DNA of 64,000 nt from an archaeon UBA583 (GTDB lineage: Archaea; Nanobdellota; Nanobdellia; Woesearchaeales; UBA583), in the NCBI GenBank assembly GCA_002506365.1, contig DAXK01000024.1, positions 1-64,000 on the forward strand. The letters are read 5' to 3'. Shown piece by piece: positions 1 to 8,333 of this stretch. The notes under the pieces are model-generated. The model saw nothing but the letters and a program-made list of their open reading frames with translations, was not told the origin of the DNA and made no database searches. Each line of letters starts with the position of its first letter. Position 1 is the stretch's first letter. A program made the position numbers and the translations under genes.

Positions 1-202
1 AAAAAATAAAATAAAAATAATGTGAAAACCACACTAAAAAATAATTCCTAAAACTCCTAGATAAAAATTATTTATAATAAATTAATGAATACATTAAATT
101 AATTTACAAAATCCAAATTATAAAACACATTAAATCTCCTACCAAATAAAAATGTTTTATAATTTTAAATATAAATTAATATAACTAAAATTCTATTTTA
201 AA

Positions 203-1246
203 TTAATTTAAAATAGCCTTAAATAAATTTGATGAAGTATCTCTCATCAAACCACCAAGTGATGAAATAAAAACATTCTCCACCTCAAACAACTCAGAGT
301 TTTCAAGTTCTAAAAATCTTACATACTCATTTAACTCATCAAGATTTCTAAATCCACACTGTAAAATATGTAATGAATCCTCATGTAACTTATAACATCC
401 AATAACATTTGAATTATTTAAAGCCCACTTTGAAATTCCATCCTTTAATTTCCAATAATTATTTTTCTTCTTTAAAAAAATAAAAGCAAAAACTTCAAGC
501 CCCAATAATTTATAATCTAAATCCACAGTATATCTATCAACCACTTCATTTAACTCTAATTTTTTCTTAATCTTATTAACACCTGAATGTGTTAAACTTC
601 TATAAGGAATTGACTCCGCAATTTTACAACACGACATACTCGCATCATCAACAAGCAAACTCAAAACTCCTTTCTCATTATCATTTAAATCAACCATTCT
701 TGGCGGTTTTCTTTCATCATAATGAAAATTCACTCCTGAAAAATCTAAGGTATTTTCTTCATCCCCAGATTGATCAACTAATAAATCAAATAGATCTTTT
801 GAAGAATTTTTAATAAACCCACTATATGGAAAAGTATATACTTTATTCACCACAATAAAATCTGATGACTCCATATGCAATTTATCAAAAAATGCCCACA
901 ATTCCTCCATTGATGTAAATCCGCACTTTAAAATATGTGTGCTTTTATTATTTACTATATTATATAATCCCATAACATTATGAGACAAAAGTTTTTCTAT
1001 AAACTCCTCATTTCTACCAGCAGGTAAAATTTTAACCATAGCTACCGCAAAAATATGTACTCCTAAATACGCATAATTGATTTCTGTTGTATAATTTTTA
1101 ATAATTTTCCTATGAGATAACTTCTCTTTGATCTTATGAACCGCTTGTGAAGTTATTTTTAACTGATTTCCTATTTCAGTATCTGTAACTCTTGCATTTT
1201 CCAAAAGTAATCTTAATGTTTTTTTTTCGTTCCTAGATAGTTTCAT
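203..1246 (-). CDS. Tandem-duplicated Lrp/AsnC-like winged-helix regulator
   Basis: This 347-residue protein is two copies of one unit of roughly 170 residues. Copy 1 begins at residue 1 and copy 2 near residue 184. Each starts with a helix-turn-helix of Lrp/AsnC style (residues about 4-50 and 186-235), followed by a strand-rich segment with a matching 'HILKCGF' / 'HILQCGF' motif (residues 104-110 in copy 1) and a similar end. It is probably a DNA-binding transcription factor in the cytoplasm. A single chain would carry the two DNA-binding heads that ordinary Lrp proteins get by dimerising. A TATA-like stretch near 1308-1315 (minus strand) lies about 65 nt before the ATG, leaving a short leader. 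The effector and targets are unknown. The fold call rests on sequence pattern, and the duplication is seen directly. Confidence 0.7.
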   Translation of the reverse strand: MKLSRNEKKTLRLLLENARVTDTEIGNQLKITSQAVHKIKEKLSHRKIIKNYTTEINYAYLGVHIFAVAMVKILPAGRNEEFIEKLLSHNVMGLYNIVNNKSTHILKCGFTSMEELWAFFDKLHMESSDFIVVNKVYTFPYSGFIKNSSKDLFDLLVDQSGDEENTLDFSGVNFHYDERKPPRMVDLNDNEKGVLSLLVDDASMSCCKIAESIPYRSLTHSGVNKIKKKLELNEVVDRYTVDLDYKLLGLEVFAFIFLKKKNNYWKLKDGISKWALNNSNVIGCYKLHEDSLHILQCGFRNLDELNEYVRFLELENSELFEVENVFISSLGGLMRDTSSNLFKAILN

Positions 1247-1792
1247 TTTTAATTTGAAATTCCAGAAGAGATGCCATGACTAAAATTTATTCCTACCTTA
1301 AACCTTAGTATAAAAAATAAACCAAAATACCCATATAAAATTTAATATTTTTTGTATGTAAAAAAAATAATAAAAAGTTGAAAAAAAATCAAAAAATGTA
1401 AAAAAAAATCAAAAAATGTAAAAAAAATAAAACCTCTATATAAATCAACTACAACTCAAAAAATAAATAAAAAAATAGAATCAAAAATAAATCAAAAAAG
1501 TAAAACCTTAAATATATAACTAAAACCTACAATTTAAATACAAATAAAAAAATTAAAAAATAAAATCTAATCAAAAATATTCAAATTTCAATAAAACCTA
1601 TAAAAAAATAACTCTAAAAAGTTTAAAATTGAAACTAAAATAAAAAATAATAAATTCTAATAAATTAAATCCAAATTACATAATAAATATGCTCTAAAAT
1701 AATAAAAACTTCAAATTTAAATAAAATCACTAAAAATGAATTTTCTACAAAACATCAATTAATAAACTTAAAAATAAACTAACAATAAAAAG
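1247..1792. other. AT-rich intergenic region, no gene seen
   Basis: About 545 bases of extremely AT-rich DNA lie between the regulator's start and tRNA-Met. No ORF with coding character is visible on either strand. The region contains the regulator's probable TATA box and a small tandem repeat at 1381-1431. Nothing else is recognised. Confidence 0.6.
1381..1431. repeat. Short tandem repeat, 20-bp unit, about 2.5 copies
   Basis: Two perfect adjacent copies of a 20-base A-rich unit ending in 'aaaaaatgta' are followed by a partial third copy. It lies between a regulator and a tRNA and has no coding potential. It may be simple slippage in low-complexity DNA. Confidence 0.7.
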
Positions 1793-1866
1793 TGTCGACC
1801 CGGAGATTTGAACTCCGGACCTCTGGAGTATGAATCCAGCACTCTAACCAACTGAGCTAGGTCGAC
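1793..1866 (-). tRNA. tRNA-Met (CAU), elongator type
   Basis: The minus strand folds into a complete cloverleaf. It has a 7-bp acceptor stem (GTCGACC with GGTCGAC), a D arm with AGTTGGTTA, a 5-bp anticodon stem (CTGGA/TCCAG) with loop TTCATAC, so anticodon CAU, and a T arm CGGAG/CTCCG with TTCAAAT. The first pair is G1-C72, which argues against an archaeal initiator (normally A1-U72). A CAU anticodon could also be the Ile2 tRNA read after C34 modification, but elongator Met is more likely. The discriminator is A (1793), CCA is not encoded and there is no intron. Confidence 0.92.
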
Positions 1867-1924
1867 ATAAACTCTAAAATTCAACAGTTTAAAACCATTC
1901 AATACTTAAAACAATCAAAATCCA

Positions 1925-1932
1925 TTTATAAA
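1925..1932 (-). promoter_or_regulatory. TATA box probably serving tRNA-Met
   Basis: TTTATAAA lies about 60 nt upstream of the tRNA 5' end in an otherwise non-coding gap, so transcription would begin some 35 nt before the mature tRNA. The motif is symmetric, so its direction is inferred from context. Confidence 0.4.
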
Positions 1933-1999
1933 TTATGCGGTTTTCAATATATAAAATAATTACGATAAGTATTTAAATAAATAAAACCATACACAATCA

Positions 2000-2311
2000 A
2001 TGTTAAGGATCGTAGATGTTAAAAATAAAAGTGAATCGTTAATTAAAGAACTAAACAAAGAAATTTCAAATCTTTCCAAATATAATAAAAATAGTTCAGA
2101 AAACGAAGACAATATTTCAAAAACACTATCAAAAATTCAATTCCAAATAAATGAATATGAATACCTCACAAATATAAAATTTAAAAGAAACAAAAAGGTT
2201 AAAAATCCTCAAAAAAAAATAATTCAAAGAAAATTAAAAATTAAAACAGATAAAAAAAATAAACAATCAAAATCATTTTTAAGATGGTTAATTAATAATA
2301 GTGAACTATAA
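2000..2311 (+). CDS. Small basic coiled-coil protein, unknown function
   Basis: This is a 103-residue hypothetical protein. The first 60 residues have heptad-like spacing of Leu/Ile with Glu/Lys/Asn, suggesting a helical coiled coil. The last 40 residues are strongly basic (runs such as KNKKVKNPQKK), which would suit nucleic-acid contact. A TATA-like 'tatttaaata' at about 1968-1977 lies some 25 nt before the ATG, so the message is probably leaderless. The next gene starts 23 nt downstream on the same strand, so the two are probably co-transcribed. No family is recognised. Confidence 0.6.
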   Translation: MLRIVDVKNKSESLIKELNKEISNLSKYNKNSSENEDNISKTLSKIQFQINEYEYLTNIKFKRNKKVKNPQKKIIQRKLKIKTDKKNKQSKSFLRWLINNSEL

Positions 2312-2334
2312 TACAATAAAATAATAAATATAAA

Positions 2335-2763
2335 ATGGTCCATAAAACAATAATATACTCATTTATAACATTAATATTAATTATTAACACAATCATTATA
2401 TACCTAATCAATCAATCCGGAGTAATCCTGCAAAATACAGACATAATGATAAAATTAATTAGCACAATATCACTTTTAATTTTTTTAAATACACTAATTA
2501 TTCAATCAAACATAACACAAAGAGTATTATATAAAAAAAATTTTCTTAAACTAAATTTAATTATACTAACAATTCTAACTTCATTAAGTATTTACCAAAG
2601 AATATTAGATTATAATTCAAACAACCTAATTAACTTTACAATAATTCAAACTAGCCTATATATAATATTATTAACTATCACAATTCTCCACCTAAAAGAC
2701 TTAAGAAAATTAATATTAAAATTATTCAAAAAAAATATTAAACCCGATAGACATACAAAATAA
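2335..2763 (+). CDS. Four-helix integral membrane protein, unknown
   Basis: This is a 142-residue protein made almost entirely of hydrophobic segments (about residues 5-25, 38-55, 72-90 and 102-122), with a short, positively charged C-terminal tail (KLFKKNIKPDRHTK) that probably lies in the cytoplasm. It follows the basic coiled-coil gene closely and precedes rlmE by about 70 nt, so the three may form one transcription unit. No family or catalytic motif is recognised. Composition matches the surrounding genome. Confidence 0.6.
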   Translation: MVHKTIIYSFITLILIINTIIIYLINQSGVILQNTDIMIKLISTISLLIFLNTLIIQSNITQRVLYKKNFLKLNLIILTILTSLSIYQRILDYNSNNLINFTIIQTSLYIILLTITILHLKDLRKLILKLFKKNIKPDRHTK

Positions 2764-2832
2764 ATAAACTCACAACATTAAAACAAAATAATTTATCAAT
2801 ATGTTTTTAAAACTTAAAATATTATTATTTCT

Positions 2833-3438
2833 ATGACAGCATCAAGAGAAGAATTTTTAATGAAAAGAAAAAAAGAAGGATTCTATAAACAAGCAAAAGA
2901 AATTAATGTTAGAGCTAGATCTTATTTCAAATTAGAACAATTAGACAATAAATTTAATTTAATTAAAGAAAATATGAAAATTATTGACTTAGGTTGTGCC
3001 CCAGGAGGTTGGCTTGAATATATTGATAGAAAACTTGAAGGTAAAAAAGGAGAAGTTATTGGAATCGATTTATTAGAAATTAAAAAACAATCTGATTTCT
3101 CATCTAAAATTGAAATCATTGAAGACGATTTTAACAATATTGAAGATTACCATATTGACAAATTCGATTTAGTATTATCCGATATGGCCCCAGAATTTAG
3201 TGGAGACTCAGTTGCAGACAGAGGTAGATGTCACAAATTAAATGTTAAAACACTTGAATTTTGTGAAAATCACCTAAAACAACATGGAAGACTAGTATTT
3301 AAAACATTTGGTGGAGAAGATTTAGAATGGGTAAGAAGTAAAGCTAAAAAAATGTTTAAAGAAATTAAAGAATATAAACCTACATCATCCCAAGGAAAAT
3401 CCGCTGAACTATTTATTTTTTGTGAAAATAAATTATAA
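2833..3438 (+). CDS. rlmE: 23S rRNA 2'-O-ribose methyltransferase RlmE/FtsJ
   Basis: This is a SAM-dependent methyltransferase expected to methylate the 2'-O of the A-loop uridine of 23S rRNA during late large-subunit assembly. The 201-residue length is normal for RlmE/FtsJ. The SAM-binding motif DLGCAPGGW lies at residues 52-60, and the catalytic K-D-K-E tetrad is complete: K33 (in RSYFKLEQ), D117 (in LSDMAPE), K157 (in LVFKTFGG) and E192 (in SAELFIF). The ATG at 2833 begins immediately before the conserved N-terminal region. It sits among several other RNA-modification genes in the window (an ArmA-like MTase, rlmN, elp3), though not in an operon with them. Confidence 0.95.
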   Translation: MTASREEFLMKRKKEGFYKQAKEINVRARSYFKLEQLDNKFNLIKENMKIIDLGCAPGGWLEYIDRKLEGKKGEVIGIDLLEIKKQSDFSSKIEIIEDDFNNIEDYHIDKFDLVLSDMAPEFSGDSVADRGRCHKLNVKTLEFCENHLKQHGRLVFKTFGGEDLEWVRSKAKKMFKEIKEYKPTSSQGKSAELFIFCENKL

Positions 3439-3498
3439 AATTAAAAACAAAAAATTAAAACAATTTAATTTTTTAAAACTAATTCTAAATCCAAAATA

Positions 3499-4470
3499 TT
3501 AATTACAAGAATTATCAACTTGAGTAATAGTAAAACTTGCCCACCCAGATTTTTTATCAACACAACCCAACAAATTACTACCTTGTAAATTTAAACTATT
3601 TAAATTTGAGAAAACATCTGAAATTCTAACATCCACTAAATTATTTGAAGATAAATCAATAGTTTCCAAATTAATTAAATCACCATAAAGTCTAAAATTT
3701 GACAACCCATTACCCGGAAAATTTAATAATTCAACATTAGTAGCATTTTCAAAATAAAAATTAATTGTCCCACCAACCAATAAATCACTAAACTCTAAAA
3801 CATCAGTTGTGATACCAGAACTATCAAAATCAATCCCCACATAATCCCTAGTTTCAACAGTTTGAAAATATAAAGTATTTAATCCTGACTTAGATCTCAA
3901 ACCTAAATTCAGTTCTAATAATCCTTCAGAATTAATAATTAAATCATCCAAATCATCTGAAAAAGTTAAATAATTTTCAAATAATTTATCAAAACAAGCA
4001 TTTGAATTTAAATCAGACCTTGAAAAAAAATCCACATTATTTTCAAGTAAGGGATTTTCAAAGTTTTTACATAAAGAAAAAACATAACTCCCATTAGGAC
4101 CCTCAGCACCTGAAAAAATAAATTCACCTGGAATTTTATAATACCTAGTAAATTCATTATTATCACCATAAGTAAAATCATCTGAAACAATCAAATAATC
4201 TCCTTCAACTTGAACATTAAACCTAGCCATAAAATGTTCAGGTAAAACTAAATCCCTATAATAACCTCCTTTCACAGATTGTAATATTTCAAATTCCTTT
4301 AAAATAGAATTTGCAAAATCATCAACCTCATTTCTTTTTTCATCAATACTAATATCTAAAGAAATATTTCCCAAAACTACAATAATTAAAGATACAACAG
4401 ACATAATAAATACAAAAACTAATAAAAATTCTACTGAAAACTGTCCATTTTTTCTAATCATAAAATACAA
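3499..4470 (-). CDS. Type IV pilin-like protein with leucine-rich-repeat C-terminus
   Basis: The 323-residue protein begins with an archaeal class III (pilin-type) signal. A short basic leader is followed by GQFSVEF and a hydrophobic helix of about 20 residues, matching the QxSxExxxL pattern cleaved before the Gln by archaeal prepilin peptidases. The second Met (residue 4, MIRKNG) is the more typical start. After a beta-rich middle with several Cys, residues about 225-310 carry leucine-rich repeats (phases such as LINLETIDLSSNNL and FSNLNSLNLQGSNL). It would be assembled in, or anchored like, a pilus at the cell surface. A TadC/FlaJ-like assembly protein is encoded at 12-14 kb. The pilin-LRR combination suggests an adhesive tip or minor pilin. 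The binding partner is unknown. Confidence 0.65.
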   Translation of the reverse strand: MYFMIRKNGQFSVEFLLVFVFIMSVVSLIIVVLGNISLDISIDEKRNEVDDFANSILKEFEILQSVKGGYYRDLVLPEHFMARFNVQVEGDYLIVSDDFTYGDNNEFTRYYKIPGEFIFSGAEGPNGSYVFSLCKNFENPLLENNVDFFSRSDLNSNACFDKLFENYLTFSDDLDDLIINSEGLLELNLGLRSKSGLNTLYFQTVETRDYVGIDFDSSGITTDVLEFSDLLVGGTINFYFENATNVELLNFPGNGLSNFRLYGDLINLETIDLSSNNLVDVRISDVFSNLNSLNLQGSNLLGCVDKKSGWASFTITQVDNSCN

Positions 4471-4532
4471 ATAAAAATATAAATTAAAAAAAGATGTATT
4501 TTATTTAAGTGAATATTTTAAAAATTCCAAAA

Positions 4533-4988
4533 TTAACGTTTAAATAAATGAACAAATGCCCTAAAATACTTTACCTCATACAAAGTATTTTTTAACCCAG
4601 TTAAAGTTCTAAACCAAGCAATTCCAAAATAAGTTGTAAATAAAAAATAAAAACTTAAAAAAACTACAATAAATAAATCCAAACCATGGTGTTTAAAAAA
4701 ATCTTTTCTTGTTTTTGCTTTTGCATAATGCCTAATTAAATCAAAAGCAAAAACTACTAAAACCCACAAAGAAATTAAATGAACTAAATCTAAAATTTTA
4801 TGAGACACATTAAAAAAAAATTCTAAAACAAAATTAAAAATAGTAAAAATAATAGCTAAAAATACTAAAATATCCAAAACCCTATCAAAAACAGTTTGAT
4901 GTAAATATAAATTATATAATTTTTCAATATAAGAATCATTCCTATAATAATTACTATAAGCTTTAGATTTTTTTGACAATTTAATCAT
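4533..4988 (-). CDS. Four-helix membrane protein, paralogue of the gene at 18113-18610
   Basis: The 151-residue membrane protein has about four helices (residues near 34-58, 67-85, 105-125 and a final amphipathic one). It is clearly paralogous to the protein at 18113-18610. Shared blocks include LYLHQT.FD..LD.LVF, the basic linker D.(I/M)RHY.KAK and HHGLDLF.VVFLSFYFLF. The order of S1-like helix, S2-like helix, basic linker, Asp-bearing third helix and a basic fourth segment (YFRAFVHLFKR) resembles the voltage-sensor half of a cation channel, but few regularly spaced arginines are present and there is no pore. The function is unknown and the voltage-sensor comparison is speculative. Confidence 0.65.
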   Translation of the reverse strand: MIKLSKKSKAYSNYYRNDSYIEKLYNLYLHQTVFDRVLDILVFLAIIFTIFNFVLEFFFNVSHKILDLVHLISLWVLVVFAFDLIRHYAKAKTRKDFFKHHGLDLFIVVFLSFYFLFTTYFGIAWFRTLTGLKNTLYEVKYFRAFVHLFKR

Positions 4989-5046
4989 AATTCAATCTAA
5001 GCATACCAATTTAAAATTAAATATATAAACCACACAGGCACAAAAT

Positions 5047-5055
5047 TATATAAAC
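5047..5055 (+). promoter_or_regulatory. TATA box of the ArmA-like methyltransferase gene
   Basis: TATATAAA-like sequence is centred about 26 nt before the ATG at 5076, so the transcript is expected to start at or beside the initiation codon (leaderless). Confidence 0.5.
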
Positions 5056-5075
5056 AAAATTATAGTAAATAAAAT

Positions 5076-5930
5076 ATGGAACAAATAATTAATCTATTAG
5101 TAAATCAAATTAAAGATAAAAATCAAATTAAAGATTTAGAAGATAAATTAATTATTGAAAAAATTACAAAATATTTTCTAACTAATGGAGACATTAGAAA
5201 AAAATTAGAAAAAGAATTTTCAAAAAAAGAAAATAAAATTATTAAATCAAAAAACTTCAAAGAAATAGTTAAAATAATTAGAAAAGAAATTGGAATTATT
5301 TATGGAAGTTTTTTAACATCAGACTTTGACAAAAGAGAAAAATACTTAGAACAATCAAATAACCTTGAAGACACAAAAGTAATCCTTAAACTCCACAAAT
5401 CAACACGTGAAAGAGTTGATTTTTACGATGAAATATTCACCAAAATTTTCAACTGGAAAAAACCAAATAAAATTGGAGATTTATGTTGTGGATTAAATCC
5501 AATGGCAATCAGTTTAATTAAAGAGAAATTAAATAAAACACCAGAATACTTCGCATCAGATATCAATCCTAAAGATATGGATTTTTTAAATTTATTTTTT
5601 AATAAATTTAATGTAAATGGTTTTGCAAAAAGTTATGATTTAACAAAATTAGATATTTTAAAAGAAAAGCAATTTCAAGATTGTGATATGATATTTTTAT
5701 TTAAAGCTTTAGACTCACTAGAATTTATTAAAAAAAACTGTACAAAAGAATTAATTCAAAATATTCAAAGTAAAAATATTGTTGTAAGTTTCCCAACTAA
5801 ATCACTAGTTTCTAAAAAAGAATTTAAAATCGAAAAAAGAAATTGGTTTATTAAATTCATAGAAGAAAATAATTTCAAATATGAAACCTTTGAAATCGAA
5901 AATGAGTTATTTTTTCTAATTGAAAAATAA
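5076..5930 (+). CDS. ArmA/RmtB (FmrO)-like 16S rRNA methyltransferase, G1405-N7 type
   Basis: The 284-residue protein matches the family of 16S rRNA (guanine-1405-N7) methyltransferases known from aminoglycoside resistance and aminoglycoside-producing actinomycetes. Family hallmarks are present in order. LHKSTRERV (106-114) corresponds to the H.ST.ERV block of ArmA. GDLCCGLNPMA (134-144) is the SAM-binding loop, like DFGCGFNPLA. An acidic D162 follows in ASDIN, then IFLFKALDSL (206-215), like VFLLKMLPVL, and VVSFPTKSL (236-244), like VISFPIKSL. An N-terminal helical domain precedes the Rossmann fold, as in ArmA. The target guanine is present in the local 16S gene. The product would be cytoplasmic. 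Whether it gives resistance or makes a normal archaeal rRNA modification cannot be told from sequence. Confidence 0.8.
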   Translation: MEQIINLLVNQIKDKNQIKDLEDKLIIEKITKYFLTNGDIRKKLEKEFSKKENKIIKSKNFKEIVKIIRKEIGIIYGSFLTSDFDKREKYLEQSNNLEDTKVILKLHKSTRERVDFYDEIFTKIFNWKKPNKIGDLCCGLNPMAISLIKEKLNKTPEYFASDINPKDMDFLNLFFNKFNVNGFAKSYDLTKLDILKEKQFQDCDMIFLFKALDSLEFIKKNCTKELIQNIQSKNIVVSFPTKSLVSKKEFKIEKRNWFIKFIEENNFKYETFEIENELFFLIEK

Positions 5931-5939
5931 GGAATATCG

Positions 5940-6410
5940 TTAATATTTAAGTTTCCCAATAGCATTTTTAGGTAAATTAATATTACAATCCGGAAACTGA
6001 TTTAAAACCCAAGATACAAAAGTATTACAATTTGGTTTAAAGAAATAATTATAATTATTTTTAAAAATATAATCAATATTATCAAAATTAACAAAATTTA
6101 CCATACTCTCAGCCAAAGAACCTGAACCTCCAACAACACATCCAACTAAACTAGACTCAAACTTAGGATATTTTTTAAAATTAAATTTACGAACTCCTCT
6201 AATAGAAGGAATTAAATTCTTATGAATATAACCCAATTCAATATTTTTTTTATTTTTAAAATTCCAAACCTCAATTCGATTAATTTTACCATCACAAACA
6301 GTTACAATCCAACAATGCCTCAAAAAACTAAAAGGATAATAAATTGGTGAAGAAAAAACATAAAATCCATATTTTGCAGAACACTCAAATTTATCTGTAA
6401 AATTTTCCAT
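5940..6410 (-). CDS. DUF3750-family protein
   Basis: The 156-residue protein recalls the DUF3750 family. A histidine-tryptophan-type motif occurs near the N-terminus (RHCWIVT, His32), an Arg/Glu strand follows (RIEVWNF), and the characteristic C-terminal block PNCNTF (126-131) with FVSWVLNQFP and LPKNAIG (146-152) is present. Family members usually have PNSNTF, and here the middle residue is Cys129. A conserved His plus Cys/Asn is reminiscent of papain-like NlpC/P60 folds, but the family has no assigned activity that I know of. No signal peptide is evident. It is convergent with the ArmA-like gene, with a 9-nt gap between their ends. Confidence 0.65.
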   Translation of the reverse strand: MENFTDKFECSAKYGFYVFSSPIYYPFSFLRHCWIVTVCDGKINRIEVWNFKNKKNIELGYIHKNLIPSIRGVRKFNFKKYPKFESSLVGCVVGGSGSLAESMVNFVNFDNIDYIFKNNYNYFFKPNCNTFVSWVLNQFPDCNINLPKNAIGKLKY

Positions 6411-6560
6411 AAATAATAAAATTCTTTAAAGTTAATAAGTCTTATTAGAATATAATTTAATTTATTTAAAGATAATAAAATTTTCAGTTTGTGTTAATTA
6501 ATTTGTTGTTATAGAATAAAAATACTTGAATAGATGACATCAACTCTCTCTAATAAAAAA

Positions 6561-8011
<1,451 letters not shown>

Positions 8012-8333
8012 TTACTTCTTGCCAGAGATTATTGTCTCTGTGTTTATAGTTTGTACTACGGTATCTTACGATACGTGTCTACCATTTGTCATCGTCTATC
8101 ATAAACCCCTTTAATGGTGATTCACTCACAAGTAAACTAAATAAGTTGCCATCCCCTTATAAATGTTTTTATGTGGATACACTAACACAACACCAGATTT
8201 ATAAACTAAAATTCAAAAATTTCAAAAAACTACAAAAACTCAAAAAAATAACTATTAATGATGACATACTAAAAATTAAAAATATACAAATACATAAAAA
8301 AATTAAAATAAAATAAAAAATAAATCGCTAAAA
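8012..8333 (-). promoter_or_regulatory. 16S rRNA leader and promoter region
   Basis: This gap holds the 16S promoter (TATA box TTTATAAG at 8156-8163, minus strand, predicting initiation near 8133) and a leader of about 120 nt. The leader contains two clear hairpins: CAGAGA/TCTCTG around 8024-8039, and GTATC-GTAA-GATAC with a GNRA-type loop around 8061-8074. A GATGAC near 8086-8091 can pair with GTCATC near 6532-6538 past the 3' end, a possible pre-16S processing stem. The remaining DNA up to elp3 (8175-8333) is low-complexity and AT-rich with no gene visible. Confidence 0.6.

Noticed and set aside
589..813. Plus-strand ORF of 74 codons inside the Lrp-like gene
   Set aside because: It is antisense to a well-supported domain duplication and has no start signal.
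8086..8316. Plus-strand ORF of 76 codons upstream of the 16S
   Set aside because: It overlaps the rRNA promoter and leader on the opposite strand, and its second half is Lys/Ile low-complexity AT-rich translation.
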